Source of the DNA: Chaetoceros tenuissimus
Lineage: Eukaryota; Bacillariophyta; Thalassiosirophyceae; Chaetocerotales; Chaetocerotaceae
Direction of reading: 5' to 3'
Length of the DNA stretch: 64,000 nt
Assembly (NCBI GenBank): GCA_021927905.1
Contig: BLLK01000020.1
Location: 1 to 64,000, forward strand
Shown: positions 1-15,000 of the stretch, one piece after another
Numbering within the stretch: position 1 is the stretch's first letter
How the letters are laid out: each line of letters starts with the position of its first letter
Program-made: the position numbers and the translations under genes
The notes under the pieces: generated by a model
Told to the model about the DNA's origin: nothing
The model's input: the letters and a program-made list of their open reading frames with translations, nothing else
The model's database searches: none

Positions 1-3000
1 AACAACATTACGATTAGCTCACACTTACTCCACTCACCTGCTTCTGCTTCTCATTCAATCTCTGCTCTTCATCATCTCACCAATACCGTCATCATATTTC
101 AATCTATACCAACCACACAAATCTTCCTTTCTCTGTCTGCTATCTCCATCCATCATCATCTATTCTATCAAAATACTACATCCCTTCAATAAAACAAACC
201 CTATGTCTCAAAATTTCACTCTTCTATCTTCCTCCTCACATTCACACTTCTTCTAACAACATTACGATTAGCTCACACTTACTCCACTCACCTGCTTCTG
301 CTTCTCATTCAATCTCTGCTCTTCATCATCTCACAAATAACGTCATCATATTTCAATCTATACCAACCACACAATCTTCCTTTCTCTGTCTGCTATCTCC
401 ATCCATCATCATCTATTCTATCAAAATACTACATCCCTTCAATAAACCAAACCCTATCTCTTAAAATTTCACTCTTCTATCTTCCTCCTCACATTCACAC
501 TTCTTCTAACAACATTACGGTTAGCTCACACTTACTCCACTCACCTGCTTCTCATTCAATCTCTGCTCTTCATCATCCAATAACATCATACTCCAATCTA
601 TAACCTACACCCAATCTTCCTTTCTCTCTCTGCTATCTCCATCCATCATCATCTATTCTATCTTATACTACATACTTTCAATAAACGAAACCCTATCTCT
701 CAAAATTTCACTCTTCTATCTTCCTCCTCACATTCACACTTCTTCTAACAACATTACGGTTAGCTCACACTTACTCCACTCACCTGCTTCTCATTCAATC
801 TCTGCTCTTCATCATCCAATAACATCATACTCCAATCTATAACATACCCCCAATCTTCCTTTCTCTCTCTGCTATCTCCATCCATCATCATCTATTCTAT
901 CTTATACTACATACTTTCAATAAACGAAACCCTACCTCTCAAAATTTCACTCTTCTATCTTCCTCCTCACATTCACACTTCTTCTAACAACATTACGGTT
1001 AGCTCACACTTACTCCACTCACCTGCTTCTCATTCAATCTCTGCTCTTCATCATCCAATAACATCATACTCCAATCTATAACATACACCCAATCTTCCTT
1101 TCTCTCTCTGCTATCTCCATCCATCATCATCTATTCTATCTTATACTACATACTTTCAATAAACGAAACCCTATCTCTCAAAATTTCACTCTTCTATCTT
1201 CCTCCTCACATTCACACTTCATCTAACAACATTACGGTTAGCTCACACTTACTCCACTCACCTGCTTCTCATTCAATCTCTGCTCTTCATCATCCAATAA
1301 CATCATACTCCAATCTATAACATACACCCAATCTTCCTTTCTCTCTCTGCTATCTCCATCCATCATCATCTATTCTATCTTATACTACATACTTTCAATA
1401 AACGAAACCCTATCTCTCAAAATTTCACTCTTCTATCTTCCTCCTCACATTCACACTTCTTCTATCAACACTACGGTTAGCTTACACTTACTCCACTCAC
1501 CTGCTTCTCATTCAATCTCTGCTCTTCATCATCCAATACCATCATAATCCAATCTAAAACATACACCACACAATCTTCCTTTCTCTCTCTGCTATCTCCA
1601 TCCATCATCATCTATTCTATTATATTCTACCTCCCATAAACCAAAACCCTACCTCTCAAAATTTCACTCTTCTATCTTCCTCCTCACATTCACACTTCTT
1701 CTAACAACATTACGATTAGCTCACACTTACTCCACTCACCTGCTTCTGCTTCTCATTCAATCTCTGCTCTTCATCATCTCACCAATACCGTCATCATATT
1801 TCAATCTATACCAACCACACAAATCTTCCTTTCTCTGTCTGCTATCTCCATCCATCATCATCTATTCTATCAAAATACTACATCCCTTCAATAAAACAAA
1901 CCCTATGTCTCAAAATTTCACTCTTCTATCTTCCTCCTCACATTCACACTTCTTCTAACAACATTACGATTAGCTCACACTTACTCCACTCACCTGCTTC
2001 TGCTTCTCATTCAATCTCTGCTCTTCATCATCTCACAAATAACGTCATCATATTTCAATCTATACCAACCACACAATCTTCCTTTCTCTGTCTGCTATCT
2101 CCATCCATCATCATCTATTCTATCAAAATACTACATCCCTTCAATAAACCAAACCCTATCTCTTAAAATTTCACTCTTCTATCTTCCTCCTCACATTCAC
2201 ACTTCTTCTAACAACATTACGGTTAGCTCACACTTACTCCACTCACCTGCTTCTCATTCAATCTCTGCTCTTCATCATCTCACAAATGCGTCATCATATT
2301 TTCAATCTATACCAACCACACAATCTTCCTTTCTCTGTCTGCTATCTCCATCCATCATCATCTATTCTCAAATACTACATCCCTTCAAACCAAACCCTAT
2401 CTCTTAAAATTTCACTCTTCTATCTTCCTCCTCACATTTCACACTTCTTCTAACAACATTACGGATTTAGCTCACACCTCCCACTCACCTGCTTCTGCTT
2501 CTCATTCAATCTCTGCTCTTCATCATCTCACAAATAAATATGTATTTCAATCTATACCAACCACACAAATCTTCCTTTCTCTGTCTGCTATCTCCATCCA
2601 TCATCATCTATTCTATCAAAATACTACATCCCTTCAATAAACCAAACCCTATGTCTCAAAATTTCACTCTTCTATCTTCCTCCTCACATTCACACTTCTT
2701 CTAACAACATTACGATTAGCTCACACTTACTCCACTCACCTGCTTCTGCTTCTCATTCAATCTCTGCTCTTCATCATCTCACCAATACCGTCATCATATT
2801 TCAATCTATACCAACCACACAAATCTTCCTTTCTCTGTCTGCTATCTCCATCCATCATCATCTATTCTATCAAAATACTACATCCCTTCAATAAAACAAA
2901 CCCTATGTCTCAAAATTTCACTCTTCTATCTTCCTCCTCACATTCACACTTCTTCTAACAACATTACGATTAGCTCACACTTACTCCACTCACCTGCTTC

Positions 3001-6000
3001 TGCTTCTCATTCAATCTCTGCTCTTCAACATCCAATAACATCATTATACAATCTATAACATACCACACAATCTTCCTTTCTCTCTCTGCTATCTCCATCC
3101 ATCATCATCTATTCTATCAAAATACTACATCCCTTCAATAAACCAAACCCTATCTCTCAAAATTTCACTCTTCTATCTTCCTCCTCACATTCACACTTCT
3201 TCTAACAACATTACGGTTAGCTCACACTTACTCCACTCACCTGCTTCTGCTTCTCATTCAATCTCTGCTCTTCATCATCTCACAAATAACGTCATCATAT
3301 TTCAATCTATACCAACCACACAATCTTCCTTTCTCTGTCTGCTATCTCCATCCATCATCATCTATTCTATCAAAATACTACATCCCTTCAATAAACCAAA
3401 CCCTATCTCTCAAAATTTCACTCTTCTATCTTCCTCCTCACATTCACACTTCTTCTAACAACATTACGGTTAGCTCACACTTACTCCACTCACCTGCTTC
3501 TGCTTCTCATTCAATCTCTGCTCTTCAACATCCAATAACATCATTACCCAATCTATAACATACACACAATCTACCTTTCTCTCTCTGCTATCTCCATCCA
3601 TCATCATCTATTCTATCTCATACTACATCCCTTCAATAAACGAAACCCTATCTCTCAAAATTTCACTCTTCTATCTTCCTCCTCACATTCACACTTCTTC
3701 TAACAACATTACGGTTAGCTCACACTTACTCCACTCACCTGCTTCTCATTCAATCTCTGCTCTTCAACATCCAATAACATCATTACCCAATCTATAACAT
3801 ACACACAATCTACCTTTCTCTCTCTGCTATCTCCATCCATCATCATCTATTCTATCTCATACTACATCCTTTCAATAAACGAAACCCTATCTCTCAAAAT
3901 TTCACTCTTCTATCTTCCTCCTCACATTCACACTTCTTCTAACAACATTACGGTTAGCTCACACTTACTCCACTCACCTGCTTCTCATTCAATCTCTGCT
4001 CTTCAACATCCAATAACATCATTACACAATCTATAACATACACACAATCTACCTTTCTCTCTCTGCTATCTCCATCCATCATCATCTATTCTATCTCATA
4101 CTACATCCCTTCAATAAACGAAACCCTATCTCTCAAAATTTCACTCTTCTATCTTCCTCCTCACATTCACACTTCTTCTAACAACATTACAGTTAGCTCA
4201 CACTTACTCCACTCACCTGCTTCTCATTCAATCTCTGCTCTTCATCATCCAATAACATCATACTCCAATCTATAACATACACCCAATCTTCCTTTCTCTC
4301 TCTGCTATCTCCATCCATCATCATCTATTCTATCTTATACTACATACTTTCAATAAACGAAACCCTACCTCTCAAAATTTCACTCTTCTATCTTCCTCCT
4401 CACATTCACACTTCTTCTAACAACATTACGGTTAGCTCACACTTACTCCACTCACCTGCTTCTCATTCAATCTCTGCTCTTCACACAATCTTCCTTTCTC
4501 TCTCTGCTATCTCATCCATCATCATCTATTCTATCTATACTACTATTTCCATAAACGAAACCCTACTCTCAAATTTCACTCTTCTATCTTCCTCCTCACA
4601 TTCACACTTCTTCTACAACACTACGGTTAGCTTACACTTACTCCACTCACCTGCTTCTCATTCAATCTCTGCTCTTCATCATCCAATAACATCATACTCC
4701 AATCTATAACATACACCCAATCTTCCTTTCTCTCTCTGCTATCTCCATCCATCATCATCTATTCTATCTTATACTACATACTTTCAATAAACGAAACCCT
4801 ACTCTCAAAATTTCACTCTTCTATCTTCCTCCTCACATTCACACTTCTTCTAACAACATTACGGTTAGCTCACACTTACTCCACTCACCTGCTTCTCATT
4901 CAATCTCTGCTCTTCATCATCCAATAACATCATACTCAATCTATAACATACACAATCTTCCTTTCTCTCTCTGCTATCTCCATCCATCATCATCTATTCT
5001 ATCTCATACTACTATCTTCAATAAACGAAACCCTATCTCTCAAAATTTCACTCTTCTATCTTCCTCCTCACATTCACACTTCTTCTAACAACATTACGGT
5101 TAGCTCACACTTACTCCACTCACCTGCTTCTCATTCAATCTCTGCTCTTCAACATCCAATAACATCATTACCAATCTATAACATACACACAATCTACCTT
5201 TCTCTCTCTGCTATCTCCATCCATCATCATCTATTCTATTATATTCTACATCCCTTCAATAAACGAAACCCTATCTCTCAAAATTTCACTCTTCTATCTT
5301 CCTCCTCACATTCACACTTCTTCTAACAACATTACGGTTAGCTCACACTTACTCCACTCACCTGCTTCTCATTCAATCTCTGCTCTTCAACATCCAATAA
5401 CATCATTACCAATCTATAACATACACACAATCTACCTTTCTCTCTCTGCTATCTCCATCCATCATCATCTATTCTATCTCATACTACATCCTTCAATAAA
5501 CGAAACCCTATCTCTCAAAATTTCACTCTTCTATCTTCCTCCTCACATTCACACTTCTTCTAACAACATTACGGTTAGCTCACACTTACTCCACTCACCT
5601 GCTTCTCATTCAATCTCTGCTCTTCAACATCCAATAACATCATTACCCAATCTATAACATACACACAATCTACCTTTCTCTCTCTGCTATCTCCATCCAT
5701 CATCATCTATTCTATCTCATACTACATCCTTCAATAAACGAAACCCTATCTCTCAAAATTTCACTCTTCTATCTTCCTCCTCACATTCACACTTCTTCTA
5801 ACAACATTACGGTTAGCTCACACTTACTCCACTCACCTGCTTCTCATTCAATCTCTGCTCTTCATCATCCAATAACATCATAATCCAATCTATAACATAC
5901 ACACACAATCTTCCTTTCTCTCTCTGCTATCTCCATCCATCATCATCTATTCTATCTATACTACATCCTTCAATAAACGAAACCCTATCTCTCAAAATTT

Positions 6001-9000
6001 CACTCTTCTATCTTCCTCCTCACATTCACACTTCTTCTAACAACATTACGGTTAGCTTACACTTACTCCACTCACCTGCTTCTCATTCAATCTCTGCTCT
6101 TCATCATCCAATAACATCATAATCCAATCTATAACATACACACACAATCTTCCTTTCTCTCTCTGCTATCTCCATCCATCATCATCTATTCTATTATACT
6201 ACCTCCAATAAACGAAACCCTATCTCTCAAAATTTCACTCTTCTATCTTCCTCCTCACATTCACACTTCTTCTTCAACACTACGGTTAGCTTACACTTAC
6301 TCCACTCACCTGCTTCTCATTCAATCTCTGCTCTTCACATCCAATACATCATATCCAATCTAAAACATACACACAATCTTCCTTTCTCTCTCTGCTATCT
6401 CCATCATCATCATCTATTCTATCTATTCTACCTCCCTTTAAAAAACCCTATCTCTCAAAATTTCACTCTTCTATCTTCCTCCCCACATTCACACTTTTCT
6501 ACAACACTACAGTTCACACTTACTCCACTCACCTGCTTCTGCTTCTCATTCAATCTCTGCTCTTCAACATCCAATAACATCATTACACAATCTATAACAT
6601 ACACACAATCTACCTTTCTCTCTCTGCTATCTCCATCCATTATCATCTATTCTATCTCATACTACATCCCTTCAATAAACGAAACCCTATCTCTCAAAAT
6701 TTCACTCTTCTATCTTCCTCCTCACATTCACACTTCTTCTAACAACATTACGGTTAGCTCACACTTACTCCACTCACCTGCTTCTCATTCAATCTCTGCT
6801 CTTCATCATCCAATAACATCATACTCCAATCTATAACATACACCCAATCTTCCTTTCTCTCTCTGCTATCTCCATCCATCATCATCTATTCTATCTCATA
6901 CTACATCCCTTCAATAAACGAAACCCTATCTCTCAAAATTTCATTCTTCTATCTTCCTCCTCACATTCACACTTCTTCTAACAACATTACGGTTAGCTCA
7001 CACTTACTCCACTCACCTGCTTCTCATTCAATCTCTGCTCTTCAACATCCAATAACATCATTACCCAATCTATAACATACACACAATCTACCTTTCTCTC
7101 TCTGCTATCTCCATCCATCATCATCTATTCTATCTCATACTACATCCCTTCAATAAACGAAACCCTATCTCTCAAAATTTCACTCTTCTATCTTCCTCCT
7201 CACATTCACACTTTTTCTAACAACATTATGGTTAGCTCACACTTACTCCACTCACCTGCTTCTGCTTCTCATTCAATCTCTGCTCTTCATCATCCAATAA
7301 CATCATTACACAATCTATAACATACACCCAATCTTACCTTTCTCTCTCTGCTATCTCCATCCATCATCATCTATTCTATCTCATACTACATACTTTCAAT
7401 AAACGAAACCCTATCTCTCAAAATTTCACTCTTCTATCTTCCTCCTCACATTCACACTTCTTCTAACAACATTACGGTTAGCTCACACTTACTCCACTCA
7501 CCTGCTTCTCATTTAATCTCTGCTCTTCAACATCCAATAACATCATTACCCAATCTATAACATACACACAATCTACCTTTCTCTCTCTGCTATCTCCATC
7601 CATCATCATCTATTCTATCTCATACTACATCCTTTCAATAAACGAAACCCTATCTCTCAAAATTTCACTCTTCTATCTTCCTCCTCACATTCACACTTCT
7701 TCTAACAACATTACGGTTAGCTCACACTTACTCCACTCACCTGCTTCTCATTCAATCTCTGCTCTTCAACATCCAATAACATCATTACCAATCTATAACA
7801 TACACACAATCTACCTTTCTCTCTCTGCTATCTCCATCCATCATCATCTATTCTATCTCATACTACATCCCTTCAATAAACGAAACCCTATCTCTCAAAA
7901 TTTCACTCTTCTATCTTCCTCCTCACATTCACACTTCTTCTAACAACATTACGGTTAGCTCACACTTACTCCACTCACCTGCTTCTCATTCAATCTCTGC
8001 TCTTCAACATCCAATAACATCATTACCCAATCTATAACATACACACAATCTACCTTTCTCTCTCTGCTATCTCCATCCATCATCATCTATTCTATCTCAT
8101 ACTACATCCCTTCAATAAACGAAACCCTATCTCTCAAAATTTCACTCTTCTATCTTCCTCCTCACATTCACACTTCTTCTAACAACATTACGGTTAGCTC
8201 ACACTTACTCCACTCACCTGCTTCTCATTCAATCTCTGCTCTTCAACATCCAATAACATCATTACCCAATCTATAACATACACACAATCTACCTTTCTCT
8301 CTCTGCTATCTCCATCCATCATCATCTATTCTATCTCATACTACATCCTTTCAATAAACGAAACCCTATCTCTCAAAATTTCACTCTTCTATCTTCCTCC
8401 TCACATTCACACTTCTTCTAACAACATTACGGTTAGCTCACACTTACTCCACTCACCTGCTTCTCATTCAATCTCTGCTCTTCAACATCCAATAACATCA
8501 TTACCCAATCTATAACATACACACAATCTACCTTTCTCTCTCTGCTATCTCCATCCATCATCATCTATTCTATCTCATACTACATCCCTTCAATAAACGA
8601 AACCCTATCTCTCAAAATTTCACTCTTATATCTTCCTCCTCACATTCACACTTCTTCTAACAACATTACGGTTAGCTCACACTTACTCCACTCACCTGCT
8701 TCTCATTCAATCTCTGCTCTTCATCATCCAATAACATCATACTCCAATCTATAACATACACCCAATCTTCCTTTCTCTCTCTGCTATCTCCATCCATCAT
8801 CATCTATTCTATCTCATACTACATCCCTTCAATAAACGAAACCCTATCTCTCAAAATTTCATTCTTCTATCTTCCTCCTCACATTCACACTTCTTCTAAC
8901 AACATTACGGTTAGCTCACACTTACTCCACTCACCTGCTTCTCATTCAATCTCTGCTCTTCAACATCCAATAACATCATTACCCAATCTATAACATACAC

Positions 9001-12000
9001 ACAATCTACCTTTCTCTCTCTGCTATCTCCATCCATCATCATCTATTCTATCTCATACTACATCCCTTCAATAAACGAAACCCTATCTCTCAAAATTTCA
9101 CTCTTCTATCTTCCTCCTCACATTCACACTTCTTCTAACAACATTACGGTTAGCTCACACTTACTCCACTCACCTGCTTCTGCTTCTCATTCAATCTCTG
9201 CTCTTCAACATCCAATAACATCATTACACAATCTATAACATACACACAATCTACCTTTCTCTCTCTGCTATCTCCATCCATTATCATCTATTCTATCTCA
9301 TACTACATCCCTTCAATAAACGAAACCCTATCTCTCAAAATTTCACTCTTCTATCTTCCTCCTCACATTCACACTTCTTCTAACAACATTACGGTTAGCT
9401 CACACTTACTCCACTCACCTGCTTCTCATTCAATCTCTGCTCTTCAACATCCAATAACATCATTACCCAATCTATAACATACACACAATCTACCTTTCTC
9501 TCTCTGCTATCTCCATCCATCATCATCTATTCTATCTCATACTACATCCCTTCAATAAACGAAACCCTATCTCTCAAAATTTCACTCTTCTATCTTCCTC
9601 CTCACATTCACACTTCTTCTAACAACATTACGGTTAGCTCACACTTACTCCACTCACCTGCTTCTGCTTCTCATTCAATCTCTGCTCTTCAACATCCAAT
9701 AACATCATTACACAATCTATAACATACACACAATCTACCTTTCTCTCTCTGCTATCTCCATCCATCATCATCTATTCTATCTCATACTACATCCCTTCAA
9801 TAAACGAAACCCTATCTCTCAAAATTTCACTCTTCTATCTTCCTCCTCACATTCACACTTCTTCTAACAACATTACGGTTAGCTCACACTTACTCCACTC
9901 ACCTGCTTCTCATTCAATCTCTGCTCTTCAACATCCAATAACATCATTACCCAATCTATAACATACACACAATCTACCTTTCTCTCTCTGCTATCTCCAT
10001 CCATCATCATCTATTCTATCTCATACTACATCCCTTCAATAAACGAAACCCTATCTCTCAAAGTTTCACTCTTCTATCTTCCTCCTCACATTCACACTTC
10101 TTCTAACAACATTACGGTTAGCTCACACTTACTCCACTCACCTTGCTTCTGCTTCTTTAATTCAATCTCCATCCATCATCATCTATTCTATCTCATACTA
10201 CATCCCTTCAATAAACGAAACCCTATCTCTCAAAATTTCACTCTTATATCTTCCTCCTCACATTCACACTTCTTCTAACAACATTACGGTTAGCTCACAC
10301 TTACTCCACTCACCTGCTTCTCATTCAATCTCTGCTCTTCATCATCCAATAACATCATACTCCAATCTATAACATACACCCAATCTTCCTTTCTCTCTCT
10401 GCTATCTCCATCCATCATCATCTATTCTATCTCATACTACATCCCTTCAATAAACGAAACCCTATCTCTCAAAATTTCATTCTTCTATCTTCCTCCTCAC
10501 ATTCACACTTCTTCTAACAACATTACGGTTAGCTCACACTTACTCCACTCACCTGCTTCTCATTCAATCTCTGCTCTTCAACATCCAATAACATCATTAC
10601 CCAATCTATAACATACACACAATCTACCTTTCTCTCTCTGCTATCTCCATCCATCATCATCTATTCTATCTCATACTACATCCCTTCAATAAACGAAACC
10701 CTATCTCTCAAAATTTCACTCTTCTATCTTCCTCCTCACATTCACACTTTTTCTAACAACATTATGGTTAGCTCACACTTACTCCACTCACCTGCTTCTG
10801 CTTCTCATTCAATCTCTGCTCTTCAACATCCAATAACATCATTACACAATCTATAACATACACACAATCTACCTTTCTCTCTCTGCTATCTCCATCCATT
10901 ATCATCTATTCTATCTCATACTACATCCCTTCAATAAACGAAACCCTATCTCTCAAAATTTCACTCTTCTATCTTCCTCCTCACATTCACACTTCTTCTA
11001 ACAACATTACGGTTAGCTCACACTTACTCCACTCACCTGCTTCTGCTTCTCATTCAATCTCTGCTCTTCAACATCCAATAACATCATTACACAATCTATA
11101 ACATACACACAATCTACCTTTCTCTCTCTGCTATCTCCATCCATCATCATCTATTCTATCTCATACTACATCCCTTCAATAAACGAAACCCTATCTCTCA
11201 AAGTTTCACTCTTCTATCTTCCTCCTCACATTCACACTTCTTCTAACAACATTACGGTTAGCTCACACTTACTCCACTCACCTGCTTCTGCTTCTCATTC
11301 AATCTCTGCTCTTCAACATCCAATAACATCATTACCCAATCTATAACATACACACAATCTACCTTTTCTCTCTCTGCTATCTCCATCCATCATCATCTAT
11401 TCTATCTCATACTACATCCCTTCAATAAACGAAACCCTATCTCTCAAAATTTCACTCTTCTATCTTCCTCCTCACATTCACACTTCTTCTAACAACATTA
11501 CGGTTAGCTCACACTTACTCCACTCACCTGCTTCTCATTCAATCTCTGCTCTTCAACATCCAATAACATCATTACACAATCTATAACATACACACAATCT
11601 ACCTTTCTCTCTCTGCTATCTCCATCCATCATCATCTATTCTATCTCATACTACATCCCTTCAATAAACGAAACCCTATCTCTCAAAATTTCACTCTTCT
11701 ATCTTCCTCCTCACATTCACACTTCTTCTAACAACATTACGGTTAGCTCACACTTACTCCACTCACCTGCTTCTCATTCAATCTCTGCTCTTCAACATCC
11801 AATAACATCATTACCCAATCTATAACATACACACAATCTACCTTTCTCTCTCTGCTATCTCCATCCATCATCATCTATTCTATCTCATACTACATCCCTT
11901 CAATAAACGAAACCCTATCTCTCAAAATTTCACTCTTCTATCTTCCTCCTCACATTCACACTTCTTCTAACAACATTACGGTTAGCTCACACTTACTCCA

Positions 12001-15000
12001 CTCACCTGCTTCTGCTTCTCATTCAATCTCTGCTCTTCAACATCCAATAACATCATTACCCAATCTATAACATACACACAATCTACCTTTCTCTCTCTGC
12101 TATCTCCATCCATCATCATCTATTCTATCTCATACTACATCCCTTCAATAAACGAAACCCTATCTCTCAAAATTTCACTCTTCTATCTTCCTCCTCACAT
12201 TCACACTTTTTCTAACAACATTACGGTTAGCTCACACTTACTCCACTCACCTGCTTCTGCTTCTCATTCAATCTCTGCTCTTCAACATCCAATAACATCA
12301 TTACACAATCTATAACATACACACAATCTACCTTTCTCTCTCTGCTATCTCCATCCATCATCATCTATTCTATCTCATACTACATCCCTTCAATAAACGA
12401 AACCCTATCTCTCAAAATTTCACTCTTCTATCTTCCTCCTCACATTCACACTTTTTCTAACAACATTACGGTTAGCTCACACTTACTCCACTCACCTGCT
12501 TCTCATTCAATCTCTGCTCTTCAACATCCAATAACATCATTACCCAATCTATAACATACACACAATCTACCTTTCTCTCTCTGCTATCTCCATCCATCAT
12601 CATCTATTCTATTTCATACTACATCCCTTCAATAAACGAAACCCTATCTCTCAAAATTTCACTCTTCTATCTTCCTCCTCACATTCACACTTCTTCTAAC
12701 AACATTACGGTTAGCTCACACTTACTCCACTCACCTGCTTCTGCTTCTCATTCAATCTCTGCTCTTCAACATCCAATAACATCATTACACAATCTATAAC
12801 ATACACACAATCTACCTTTCTCTCTCTGCTATCTCCATCCATTATCATCTATTCTATCTCATACTACATCCCTTCAATAAACGAAACCCTATCTCTCAAA
12901 ATTTCACTCTTCTATCTTCCTCCTCACATTCACACTTCTTCTAACAACATTACGGTTAGCTCACACTTACTCCACTCACCTGCTTCTCATTCAATCTCTG
13001 CTCTTCAACATCCAATAACATCATTACCCAATCTATAACATACACACAATCTACCTTTCTCTCTCTGCTATCTCCATCCATCATCATCTATTCTATCTCA
13101 TACTACATCCCTTCAATAAACGAAACCCTATCTCTCAAAGTTTCACTCTTCTATCTTCCTCCTCACATTCACACTTCTTCTAACAACATTACGGTTAGCT
13201 CACACTTACTCCACTCACCTGCTTCTGCTTCTCATTCAATCTCTGCTCTTCAACATCCAATAACATCATTACACAATCTATAACATACACACAATCTACC
13301 TTTCTCTCTCTGCTATCTCCATCCATCATCATCTATTCTATCTCATACTACATCCCTTCAATAAACGAAACCCTATCTCTCAAAATTTCACTCTTCTATC
13401 TTCCTCCTCACATTCACACTTCTTCTAACAACATTACGGTTAGCTCACACTTACTCCACTCACCTGCTTCTCATTCAATCTCTGCTCTTCAACATCCAAT
13501 AACATCATTACCCAATCTATAACATACACACAATCTACCTTTCTCTCTCTGCTATCTCCATCCATCATCATCTATTCTATCTCATACTACATCCCTTCAA
13601 TAAACGAAACCCTATCTCTCAAAATTTCACTCTTCTATCTTCCTCCTCACATTCACACTTTTTCTAACAACATTATGGTTAGCTCACACTTACTCCACTC
13701 ACCTGCTTCTGCTTCTCATTCAATCTCTGCTCTTCAACATCCAATAACATCATTACACAATCTATAACATACACACAATCTACCTTTCTCTCTCTGCTAT
13801 CTCCATCCATTATCATCTATTCTATCTCATACTACATCCCTTCAATAAACGAAACCCTATCTCTCAAAATTTCACTCTTCTATCTTCCTCCTCACATTCA
13901 CACTTTCATCTAACAACATTACGGTTAGCTCACACTTACTCCACTCACCTGCTTCTGCTTCTCATTCAATCTCTGCTCTTCATCATCCAATAACATCATA
14001 CACAATCTATAACATACACACAATCTTCCTTTCTCTCTCTGCTATCTCCATCCATCATCATCTATTCTATCTTATACTACATCCCTTCAATAAACGAAAC
14101 CCTATCTCTCAAAATTTCACTCTTCTATCTTCCTCCTCACATTCACACTTCTTCTAACAACATTACGGTTAGCTCACACTTACTCCACTCACCTGCTTCT
14201 CATTCAATCTCTGCTCTTCAACATCCAATAACATCATTACCCAATCTATAACATACACACAATCTACCTTTCTCTCTCTGCTATCTCCATCCATCATCAT
14301 CTATTCTATCTCATACTACATCCCTTCAATAAACGAAACCCTATCTCTCAAAGTTTCACTCTTCTATCTTCCTCCTCACATTCACACTTCTTCTAACAAC
14401 ATTACGGTTAGCTCACACTTACTCCACTCACCTGCTTCTCATTTAATCTCTGCTCTTCAACATCCAATAACATCATTACCCAATCTATAACATACACACA
14501 ATCTACCTTTCTCTCTCTGCTATCTCCATCCATCATCATCTATTCTATCAAAATACTACATCCCTTCAATAAACCAAACCCTATCTCTTAAAATTTCACT
14601 CTTCTATCTTCCTCCTCACATTCACACTTCTTCTAACAACATTACGGTTAGCTCACACTTACTCCACTCACCTGCTTCTCATTCAATCTCTGCTCTTCAT
14701 CATCCAATAACATCATACTCCAATCTATAACCTACACCCAATCTTCCTTTCTCTCTCTGCTATCTCCATCCATCATCATCTATTCTATCTTATACTACAT
14801 ACTTTCAATAAACGAAACCCTATCTCTCAAAATTTCACTCTTCTATCTTCCTCCTCACATTCACACTTCATCTAACAACATTACGGTTAGCTCACACTTA
14901 CTCCACTCACCTGCTTCTCATTCAATCTCTGCTCTTCATCATCCAATAACATCATACTCCAATCTATAACATACACCCAATCTTCCTTTCTCTCTCTGCT

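Noticed and set aside
6455-6646. Open frame on the - strand within the satellite
   Set aside because: It lies wholly in satellite monomers and comes from the G-poor, stop-poor composition. The same frame is broken in neighbouring monomers.
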